The notes under the pieces were generated by a model. That model ran no database searches, was not told the origin of the DNA, and saw only the letters and a list, made by a program, of their open reading frames with translations. From an uncultured Clostridia bacterium (GTDB taxonomy: Bacteria > Bacillota > Clostridia > Oscillospirales > Acutalibacteraceae), in contig CALEJF010000036.1 of the NCBI GenBank assembly GCA_937898625.1, forward strand, positions 1 to 11,216: a stretch of DNA of 11,216 nt. Direction: 5' to 3'. Positions 4,476 through 9,408 of this stretch are shown piece by piece. Both the position numbers and the translations under genes were made by a program. Every line of letters starts with the position of its first letter. Within the stretch, counting starts at the first letter, position 1.

Positions 4476-4551
4476 GCGGTTGTAGCTCAATTGGTAGAGT
4501 CCTTGCCTTCCAAGCAAGTTGTTGCGAGTCCGAGTCTCGTCAGCCGCTCCA
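4476..4551 (+). tRNA. tRNA-Gly (anticodon UCC)
   Basis: Acceptor GCGGTTG/CAGCCGC (one U-G), D-stem GCTC/GAGT, anticodon stem CTTGC/GCAAG with loop CTTCCAA, T-arm GCGAG/CTCGT around TCCGAGT, discriminator T and encoded CCA at 4549-4551. Last tRNA of the array. The T-loop begins TCC rather than the usual TTC. Confidence 0.95.
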
Positions 4552-4561
4552 TAGTAAAAAA

Positions 4562-4615
4562 TAGACACAACATACAGTATAAAATAAAACAATTAAATAC
4601 TATATGTTGTGTCTA
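4562..4615. other. Long inverted repeat after the tRNA array
   Basis: Two 19-base arms, 4562-4580 and 4597-4615, pair at 18 positions with one C-A mismatch around an A-rich 16-base loop. No T-run follows on the plus strand; on the minus strand the stem is followed by six Ts. It could be a processing stem, a weak terminator of the tRNA operon, or a terminator against minus-strand transcription. Confidence 0.6.
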
Positions 4616-4645
4616 AACAGCATTTAAAATCTACATTTTAAGGCG

Positions 4646-4951
4646 GTGGTCAATATATTCATAAATATAGAAGATATGTTCGAAATGCATGAAGTCATAT
4701 TTGAAGTCTACATAGAAGATAAGCTAACAAACAGACAGCAGATGCAAGCACCAAAAGAAATGTTGATGGCGAACTTTCTTCAAACAGCAAAACAAATTCA
4801 AAATGACAAAAGACCTATTAAAATTAAAATGATTAGACAAGAAACTATTTGGGATGAATTTGAACAGATACAAAAAGTTTTAAACAATGAAATTGAGTTA
4901 AGCAATAGTGCAATGACTGCTTGGGAAAATAGCAAAGAGAATAGTTGTTGA
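4646..4951 (+). CDS. Uncharacterised 101-residue protein (start uncertain)
   Basis: The frame opens at a GTG (4646) with AAGG only two bases upstream, too close for a good ribosome binding site; the ATG at 4676 has only a weak purine stretch before it. Either could be used. The product is hydrophilic, likely helical, with a central IKIKMIRQETIWDEFEQI segment, and shows no domain that I recognise. It follows the long inverted repeat after the tRNA array and stops 14 bases before the next gene, whose ribosome binding site lies in that gap, so the two are likely co-translated. The reading frame length and context support a gene, not its function. Confidence 0.7.
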   Translation: MVNIFINIEDMFEMHEVIFEVYIEDKLTNRQQMQAPKEMLMANFLQTAKQIQNDKRPIKIKMIRQETIWDEFEQIQKVLNNEIELSNSAMTAWENSKENSC

Positions 4952-4965
4952 TAGGTGTGTAATAT

Positions 4966-5169
4966 ATGATTTACTATACAAATGAGTGTGTAAACTGTGG
5001 TCTACCGTGCCTTGGTAGGTCTTGCAAATATAATAGAGTGATGCATTCTAAATGTGAATTTTGCAAAGAAGAAGATGTAAAGTTATACCATTACAACGGT
5101 TGGGAAGTATGTGAAAGTTGTCTTTTAAAAGAGTTTGAAGTAGTAGAAGGAACCGAAGAATGGTATTAA
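4966..5169 (+). CDS. Small zinc-binding protein with eight cysteines
   Basis: This 67-residue protein has C8, C11, C15 and C20 in the N-terminal half and two CxxC knuckles, C30/C33 (CEFC) and C49/C52 (CESC), separated by KLYHYNGWEV. The spacing suggests two zinc sites, the second being a treble-clef or ribbon type. Similar small multi-cysteine proteins are common in Firmicute phages and mobile elements; no function is established to my knowledge. AGGTG (4953-4957) is 8 bases upstream of the ATG. It is followed by a long hairpin, which may separate it from the next gene in expression level. Binding to nucleic acid or to a host protein are both possible. Confidence 0.8.
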   Translation: MIYYTNECVNCGLPCLGRSCKYNRVMHSKCEFCKEEDVKLYHYNGWEVCESCLLKEFEVVEGTEEWY

Positions 5170-5173
5170 CAAT

Positions 5174-5223
5174 ATTTTGGGGAACTTGTTTCTTGCATAT
5201 AAGAGAGATAAGTTCCCCAAAAT
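5174..5223. other. 14-bp perfect inverted repeat in intergenic gap
   Basis: ATTTTGGGGAACTT (5174-5187) and its exact complement (5210-5223) flank a 22-base loop; the core GGGGAAC/GTTCCCC makes it stable. Neither strand has a T-run after the stem, so it is not a standard terminator. The next gene's ribosome binding site is 8 bases downstream. Confidence 0.65.
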
Positions 5224-5242
5224 TCAAAGTAGGGATTAAATT

Positions 5243-5719
5243 ATGATTGGATATATATTATTAGCACTGGTTAAGATTTTCGACAATGTAATTCTTACAT
5301 TCAAGTCGATATCTACATATAAAGAACAAAAAATTATTTCTTCTATATTAGTAGTAATTTCTCAGTTGATTTTTTATCTGGTAATCGACCAAGTAATCAG
5401 CGACAACACTTTAATGGCAATTATCATCGTTTCCATTTCTTCTGGCGTTGGCAATTACATTGCCTTTGCAATTAGTAATAAATTCAAAAAAGCAGCTAAA
5501 TGGACATTCGTAATTACATCATCTAACAAACATGAATTAGAGGTCTTTTGTGACTATTTAGTTGAACACAAAATCAAATATATCGTTTGTAACGGATACA
5601 ACAGAAGATGGGATGAAACTATTAATGTAATGGTATTTAGTAAGAGCAAAAATGAAAGCAGATTAATAGAAGGCTTCTTGGCAACTACAGAAAGCAAATA
5701 TTTAAAGGAGATAATTTAG
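5243..5719 (+). CDS. UPF0316-like membrane protein (DUF5698/DUF2179 type)
   Basis: Three hydrophobic segments (about residues 2-18, 32-50 and 56-78) are followed by a soluble C-terminal domain (about 88-158). The pattern, including LVKIFDNVILTFKSI, a glutamine-containing second helix ending in DQVI and a third helix with GVGNYIAFAI, fits the UPF0316 family represented by B. subtilis YebE, as I remember it. Function of that family is not known to me. AGGGA lies 7 bases upstream of the ATG. Its TAG stop is in the same frame as thyA and only one codon before its ATG. The gene contains the AAGGAG used by thyA, indicating an operon. Assignment by motif pattern only. Confidence 0.72.
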   Translation: MIGYILLALVKIFDNVILTFKSISTYKEQKIISSILVVISQLIFYLVIDQVISDNTLMAIIIVSISSGVGNYIAFAISNKFKKAAKWTFVITSSNKHELEVFCDYLVEHKIKYIVCNGYNRRWDETINVMVFSKSKNESRLIEGFLATTESKYLKEII

Positions 5720-5722
5720 CAG

Positions 5723-6616
5723 ATGAATAAGGCAGACAATTATATTAGGGAGCAGATTGAGAGAATCCTATCATATGGCTATAAAGACGAGAACCCTCGT
5801 CCTAAGTATACAGATGGCTCTCCTGCGTTTACATACTCTATCAATGGTAATTTTAGAAGCTATGATTTATCTATGGGCGAGTTTCCGATTACTACGCTAA
5901 GACCTATTGCATGGAAGAGTGCAATCAAAGAAATTCTTTGGATTTATCAAGACCAGAGTAATGATTTAAACACGCTCAGAGATAAATATGGAGTTAACTA
6001 CTGGAATGAATGGGAATCAAAAGACATTCCCAATACAATTGGCATTCGTTATGGCGAAATTGTTCGTAGACATAAGCTAATGGATAAGTTACTTGACGGT
6101 TTAATTAACGACCCGTTTGGTCGCAGACATATCATTGACTTATATCAATATACGGATATGAATGAATCTGATGGTCTTAATCCTTGCGCTTTCTGTACAA
6201 TTTGGAATGTGAGAAATGGTGTAGATGGCAAATATCTCGACTTATCTTTAATTCAGAGAAGCGGAGACTTAATGGCAGCTTCTTGTTCTGGTGTCAACGA
6301 GGTACAATATGCCGCCCTACTCATGATGGTCGCAAGACATTGTGGTTATAAAGCTGGAGTTCTTTATCATTATGTTGCCAATGAACAAATTTATAATAGA
6401 CATTTTGAACAGGCGAATGAAATGCTTCGCAGGTGGAGAAGAAGAGATTGCTACGAAAATGGTAATATGTTCGAACAGAGTTTCGGACGGTATAAGAATC
6501 CAAGGCTTATATTAAATCTGGGTAAACAAAATTTTTATGATTTCACTATCGACGATTTTACTATGGAAAACTATGAACCTATGCAGCCACAATTAAAACT
6601 TGAACTTGGCATTTAA
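5723..6616 (+). CDS. thyA: Thymidylate synthase (folate-dependent)
   Basis: Makes dTMP from dUMP using methylenetetrahydrofolate. The 297 residues carry the catalytic cysteine in NPCAFCT (C155), the phosphate-binding QRSGD (178-182), the pyrimidine-selecting Asn in SGVNEVQYAALL (N192) and the downstream HYVANEQIYNRH. The usual PCH is PCA and the usual FNIASYA is VNEVQYA, placing it in the divergent branch found in some Firmicutes and phages rather than the E. coli type. Retention of Asn argues against a deoxycytidylate hydroxymethylase. AAGGAG (5705-5710) is 12 bases upstream, inside the preceding gene. With dUTPase upstream and guanylate kinase downstream it belongs to a nucleotide supply group. 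Confidence 0.93.
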   Translation: MNKADNYIREQIERILSYGYKDENPRPKYTDGSPAFTYSINGNFRSYDLSMGEFPITTLRPIAWKSAIKEILWIYQDQSNDLNTLRDKYGVNYWNEWESKDIPNTIGIRYGEIVRRHKLMDKLLDGLINDPFGRRHIIDLYQYTDMNESDGLNPCAFCTIWNVRNGVDGKYLDLSLIQRSGDLMAASCSGVNEVQYAALLMMVARHCGYKAGVLYHYVANEQIYNRHFEQANEMLRRWRRRDCYENGNMFEQSFGRYKNPRLILNLGKQNFYDFTIDDFTMENYEPMQPQLKLELGI

Positions 6617-6630
6617 GGAGTTGTTTTGTA

Positions 6631-7164
6631 ATGATTGTATTGGTTGGAGAGAGCGCATCTGGTAAGTCCAGTATTGAGAAGTATCTTGTAGATGTTTACG
6701 AATATAATAAGATTGTGTCGTATACAACGAGAGAACCACGGGAAGGTGAAGTTGATGGTATAGATTATCACTTCATTACAGTTAAACAATTTAATACATT
6801 AAAAGAACAAGGTTTCTTTGCAGAAACAGCAGTATATAATGATTGGAATTATGGTGTTGCCAAAGAAGATTGCACAGACAATAAGGTGGTAGTTCTTACT
6901 CCACATGGTTTGAGGCAAGTATCTAAAATTAGAGATATCAATGTAATTTCGTTTTACATTAATGTTCCTCGCAGAGATAGACTTATAAAAATCTTACAGC
7001 GTGGAGATAACATCGAAGAAGCATATCGTAGAAGCCTGTCCGATGTCGGTCAATTCGATGGAATTGCAGACGAGGTTAATTATGTAATTAATAACAATGG
7101 GTATGGATATTCGGTTAAGCAAATGGCTGATGAAATCTATAACATAGTCAACCCAGCTTTTTAA
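6631..7164 (+). CDS. gmk: Guanylate kinase-like nucleotide kinase
   Basis: Phosphorylates GMP or dGMP with ATP. The P-loop is GESASGKSS (6-14) and the GMP-binding segment YTTREPREGEVDGIDYHF (31-48) is textbook for the family. Late in the protein the lid and helix motifs are present in reduced form (YRRSLSDVGQFD, 132-143, and DEVNYVINN, 147-155). At 177 residues it is shorter than the roughly 200 of cellular enzymes. AAGGAG (6615-6620) lies 10 bases before the ATG and directly after the thyA stop. Phage monophosphate kinases of this kind, T4 gene 1 being a functional analogue, boost dNTP pools. Substrate range cannot be read from the sequence. Confidence 0.9.
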   Translation: MIVLVGESASGKSSIEKYLVDVYEYNKIVSYTTREPREGEVDGIDYHFITVKQFNTLKEQGFFAETAVYNDWNYGVAKEDCTDNKVVVLTPHGLRQVSKIRDINVISFYINVPRRDRLIKILQRGDNIEEAYRRSLSDVGQFDGIADEVNYVINNNGYGYSVKQMADEIYNIVNPAF

Positions 7165-7188
7165 TTTATAACTATTAAAGTTATATTG

Positions 7189-7244
7189 TTAATGTTTATA
7201 TTTATTGACATTAACACCATTTGTGTCAATATTTATTGACATTA
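7189..7244 (+). promoter_or_regulatory. Repeated TTGACATTA elements: probable promoter with operators
   Basis: ATATTTATTGACATTA occurs twice (7198-7213 and 7229-7244). Inverted copies lie between and before them: TGTCAATA-TT-TATTGACA (7224-7241) and TTAATGT/ACATTAA (7189-7195 with 7208-7214). TTGACA at 7205-7210 has a mediocre -10 (AATATT) 17 bases on. Together this looks like a regulated promoter for the three small genes that follow. Confidence 0.45.
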
Positions 7245-7270
7245 TAAAACTGAGATTTTAAGAGGTTATT

Positions 7271-7519
7271 ATGGATTGTAAATATATGTTACCGTGTGGT
7301 AGATGCGATAAACACGGGGAACCGTGTGAAGCGCTTGTAAATAAATTTAAAATACTACAAGAAGAATGCGATAAATATAAAAAAGAGCATTGCAAACACA
7401 AATGGCGCTTAATTGGATACGGTATATCAAATAATGGTGATATTACAAAATATTATTATCATTGCTATAAATGTAATGCTAAGTTTGAATCTGAATACGA
7501 GTTTAAATTTAAGAGGTAA
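7271..7519 (+). CDS. Small protein with two cysteine clusters, C-terminal zinc ribbon
   Basis: The 82 residues start with C3, C9, C12, H15 and C19 (CGRCDKHGEPC), then a short helix with a Lys/Glu-rich stretch, then a ribbon with C41-x-H43-x-W45-R and C65xxC68. The second half (CKHKWRLIG to CYKCNAKF) recurs in the next gene, so the two are related by a shared module. AAGAGG (7260-7265) precedes the ATG. It is the first gene after the repeated regulatory region. I recognise no family with known function; the N-terminal motif resembles short cysteine motifs in gut phage proteins. A DNA, RNA or host polymerase binding role is possible. Confidence 0.78.
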   Translation: MDCKYMLPCGRCDKHGEPCEALVNKFKILQEECDKYKKEHCKHKWRLIGYGISNNGDITKYYYHCYKCNAKFESEYEFKFKR

Positions 7520-7524
7520 GAAAT

Positions 7525-7863
7525 ATGAGTACATATGCAATAGCTGATGCAATTAATAAATTCGCAGAGAACTTCAAATATGCAATCAGTGAAAAGAATA
7601 AAGTTGAAAAAGAAAAGCTTGCATTTGAAAAGGAAAAGTTCGAGTTTGGTAAACAACGATTAAACGCAAAAGAACACAACAATAACAGAAGAAATAATTC
7701 TGAGTGCGAACACGATTGGCGAGTTGTTGGTTCGGTTCAGGGAACTGTGGCAATGTACAGAGTATTTGTATGCCCTAAATGTGGAGCGCAACAGACAGAA
7801 AAAACAATAAAGGATAGCAATGGTACCTGTCATATTTACCTAATAGACGAAACAAGTAATTAA
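7525..7863 (+). CDS. Coiled-coil plus zinc-ribbon protein
   Basis: In 112 residues there is an N-terminal helical stretch with a highly charged coiled coil (about 24-50, repeated KEKLAFEKEKFEF pattern), a polar Asn-rich linker, and a zinc ribbon with C61-x-H63-x-W65-R and C83PKC86G. The ribbon is the same module as in the preceding gene. AAGAGG (7511-7516) overlaps the last codons of that gene, so translation is coupled. The coiled coil suggests a dimer presenting two ribbons. No function is known to me. The identical type of ribosome binding site in three successive genes supports one operon. Confidence 0.8.
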   Translation: MSTYAIADAINKFAENFKYAISEKNKVEKEKLAFEKEKFEFGKQRLNAKEHNNNRRNNSECEHDWRVVGSVQGTVAMYRVFVCPKCGAQQTEKTIKDSNGTCHIYLIDETSN

Positions 7864-7888
7864 ACTTAAATTTTAAGAGGAATAAACT

Positions 7889-8122
7889 ATGTTTAATAAA
7901 AATAAACTTATAGAAGAAAAAGAAGAAAGAATCCAAAAGGCATTAAAGATTGCATGGTCATATGGTCAAATTGACGGTTCGCACCATAAGGCTTGGGTTA
8001 TTGACCAAATGGTAAGAGCTTTATGTGGAAGCGAAGAAGACTATGCAGAATGGGTAAAAGAATATGAAACTCCTGTAGGATATAACGAGTATTTCGAATG
8101 GGATACTGGTATTGCTCCGTAA
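7889..8122 (+). CDS. Conserved small phage protein (WVIDQMVR ... YFEWDTGIAP type)
   Basis: Seventy-seven residues with a charged N-terminal helix, the segment HHKAWVIDQMVRALCG (32-47) and the C-terminal EYFEWDTGIAP (67-77). I recall proteins with this WVIDQMVR and WDTGIAP pattern in many Firmicute phages and plasmids, always small and without assigned function. The absence of cysteine pairs separates it from its two neighbours. AAGAGG (7875-7880) is 8 bases before the ATG. It is the last rightward gene; a bidirectional terminator follows about 100 bases later. Confidence 0.8.
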   Translation: MFNKNKLIEEKEERIQKALKIAWSYGQIDGSHHKAWVIDQMVRALCGSEEDYAEWVKEYETPVGYNEYFEWDTGIAP

Positions 8123-8138
8123 ATAAATAATGCATAAA

Positions 8139-8219
8139 CTTTACCTTGCTGGATATACTTAATAACAGATGTTGACATCAATGGCTGCTCGTACATCCAG
8201 TAAGGTAAAGCAAGGTAAA
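8139..8219 (+). other. Long stem with an alternative 3' partner
   Basis: 8139-8154 (CTTTACCTTGCTGGAT) pairs fully with 8195-8210, with one G-U. Its 5' part, TTTACCTTGC (8140-8149), also pairs perfectly with GCAAGGTAAA (8210-8219). Both pairings cannot form together. A small hairpin, GATGT/ACATC (8168-8179), lies in the loop. It directly precedes the terminator at 8225. Confidence 0.5.
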
Positions 8220-8224
8220 AAGAA

Positions 8225-8250
8225 CCCCTGTAGGAGAAATCTTACAGGGG
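8225..8250. terminator. Bidirectional intrinsic terminator with GAAA loop
   Basis: CCCCTGTAGGA (8225-8235) pairs with TCTTACAGGGG (8240-8250), one G-U, capped by GAAA. The plus strand continues CTTAATAATT (weak U-run); the minus strand continues TTCTTTTTA (good U-run). It sits between the converging operons, so it most likely stops transcription from both sides. Confidence 0.8.
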
Positions 8251-8327
8251 CTTAATAATTTCCATACTAAATGACATTATAAGGATACTAAAGGTTGTTT
8301 TTATTATACTAACATAACAACTTAAAA

Positions 8328-8636
8328 TCAATGCTTTAATAAATATCTTGCTAATTCTAAGTTGTCCACCAAATTTTCATGGTCTACTGCAAATTCAACT
8401 TCAATACCTTTTGTTTTAAATTCGTTTACAATCTTATAATACTCAGTTTCATTTCTGCTAATACGAGATGGATTCATAGCCATCAATACATTGCAATCTT
8501 TTACATCGTCAAGATTGTCTGTTGCAAAAGCAACCTTATATCCTCTTTCAACTGCATGTAAATGACAAAGCATTTCTTGCATTTCCTTTTTATCACCACG
8601 AACATAAATTACAGCAATTGGCTTGTTGTTTGTCAT
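8328..8636 (-). CDS. Resolvase-fold protein lacking the catalytic serine (copy 1)
   Basis: The 102 residues follow the N-terminal domain of serine recombinases: a first strand with IAVIYVRGD (7-15), a helix, a DVKDCNVLMAM strand (44-54), then SRISRN (57-62), a helix and GIEVEFAV (77-84). In active enzymes the first motif is YxRxS; here the serine position is D15. The Asp of the usual DRLSRN is Ser, and the segment holding the third catalytic Arg (SG...R) is missing. Both Arg of SRISR remain. There is no DNA-binding or zinc domain. AAGGAG overlaps the stop of the neighbouring paralogue. It should be inactive in strand exchange and may bind the recombinase or act as a regulator; both are inference. 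Confidence 0.8.
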   Translation of the reverse strand: MTNNKPIAVIYVRGDKKEMQEMLCHLHAVERGYKVAFATDNLDDVKDCNVLMAMNPSRISRNETEYYKIVNEFKTKGIEVEFAVDHENLVDNLELARYLLKH

Positions 8637-8650
8637 GATGTTCCAACTCC

Positions 8651-9031
8651 TTATTGTTTGTTAAATTCTTTTTCAAATGACTCAAAATCTTTGTAAATAT
8701 CTTTTGCTGAAAACAAATCGCTGATATCACTTTTGCCAGTAGCACTTTCGATTCTTATTCCTCTTGCTTTGAACAGCTTATAAGTCTTAACAAATGTCAT
8801 CTGTTTGCGGCTAATTCTTGAAAAATTTGCAACTAATAACACATCACAAGATTTTACATCTTCAATATATCTTGTTATACCAACAACTTCATATCCTTTG
8901 TCTTTTGCGTACATTCTACATTTTAATTCTTGCGCTGTTTCTGCTTCTTCGTCATGACCTCTAACATAAATTACAGCTCTTTCTGGTCTACCTCTTCTAA
9001 TATAATGTGTAACATTTATTTTATCCGTCAT
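8651..9031 (-). CDS. Resolvase-fold protein lacking the catalytic serine (copy 2)
   Basis: Paralogue of the adjacent gene: RAVIYVRGH (18-26), DVKSCDVLLVA (58-68), SRISRK (71-76) and GIRIES (91-96) align with copy 1. The serine position is H26 and the DRxSR Asp is Ser. Starts at the ATG complementary to 9029-9031; AGGAG lies about 11 bases upstream, overlapping the stop codon of the preceding gene. A longer reading frame up to 9130 would run across that gene and is not adopted, giving 126 residues. It has an extra basic N-terminus (HYIRRGRPER) and a C-terminal tail. The leader and start (GGAGNTGGANCATCATGAC) are nearly the same as in copy 1, evidence of tandem duplication. Confidence 0.8.
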   Translation of the reverse strand: MTDKINVTHYIRRGRPERAVIYVRGHDEEAETAQELKCRMYAKDKGYEVVGITRYIEDVKSCDVLLVANFSRISRKQMTFVKTYKLFKARGIRIESATGKSDISDLFSAKDIYKDFESFEKEFNKQ

Positions 9032-9044
9032 GATGCTCCATCTC

Positions 9045-9278
9045 CTATTCAAGCGTTTTGATAAACTCAAAATACTCTCCCATAGACATTTCTTTGTACA
9101 TCTTTTTATATTGTACAAATTTATCAGCATTATATCTCTTTTCTAAAAGAGTACTTAAAATTTCTTCCATTGCCTCTTTAACTTCTTCAATCTCAAATTC
9201 TGTTGCAACTGTTTGAAACAGGCTTTCTAAATGAGCATATCTTTTAGCAAGGTCAAACAACTCTTTATCGCTATTCAT
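9045..9278 (-). CDS. Uncharacterised helical protein, first gene of the small leftward operon
   Basis: A 77-residue, strongly charged, all-helical product with no cysteine and no recognisable domain; the middle (EFEIEEVKEAMEEILSTLLE) could form a coiled coil. Start chosen at the ATG (9278) because AGGTG lies 6 bases before it; an in-frame GTG three codons earlier falls inside that ribosome binding site. Its TAG stop is part of the TAGGAG that serves the next gene, so the three genes 9278-8328 form one tightly coupled unit. It might be a partner or small DNA-binding regulator of the recombinase module, but nothing in the sequence shows this. Confidence 0.7.
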   Translation of the reverse strand: MNSDKELFDLAKRYAHLESLFQTVATEFEIEEVKEAMEEILSTLLEKRYNADKFVQYKKMYKEMSMGEYFEFIKTLE

Positions 9279-9310
9279 AAATCTCACCTACCTGAAAGTT
9301 TAATATGATA

Positions 9311-9349
9311 CAAAGTTACCACAAGGCGTTATACCTTGCGATAACTTTG
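9311..9349. repeat. 39-bp imperfect palindrome beside the recombinase gene
   Basis: CAAAGTTA (9311-9318) with TAACTTTG (9342-9349), and CAAGG (9322-9326) with CCTTG (9334-9338), separated by CCA/CGA and a 7-base centre. The half-sites match at 14 of 16 outer positions. It lies 60 bases after the recombinase stop and 32 bases before the small operon. Options are an attachment site, an operator of the operon, or an RNA stem; no T-run supports a terminator. Confidence 0.5.
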
Positions 9350-9408
9350 CCAAAAATATTTTCACTTCCTTTTACACTGTGATGTGCTATAATCATTGTT
9401 AAACTTAA

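Noticed and set aside
5723..6616. Deoxycytidylate hydroxymethylase instead of thymidylate synthase
   Set aside because: The pyrimidine-selecting Asn is kept (N192), and dUTPase nearby supplies dUMP.
8379..8561. Plus-strand frames at 8379-8561 and 9535-9726
   Set aside because: Antisense shadows of the leftward genes, without ribosome binding sites.
9032..9130. N-terminal extension of the resolvase-like copy 2 up to 9130
   Set aside because: It overlaps the preceding gene in another frame, and the good ribosome binding site points to the ATG at 9031.
9384..9393. Plus-strand extended -10 (TGTGCTATAAT)
   Set aside because: No convincing -35 box, and only the antisense strand of the recombinase lies downstream.
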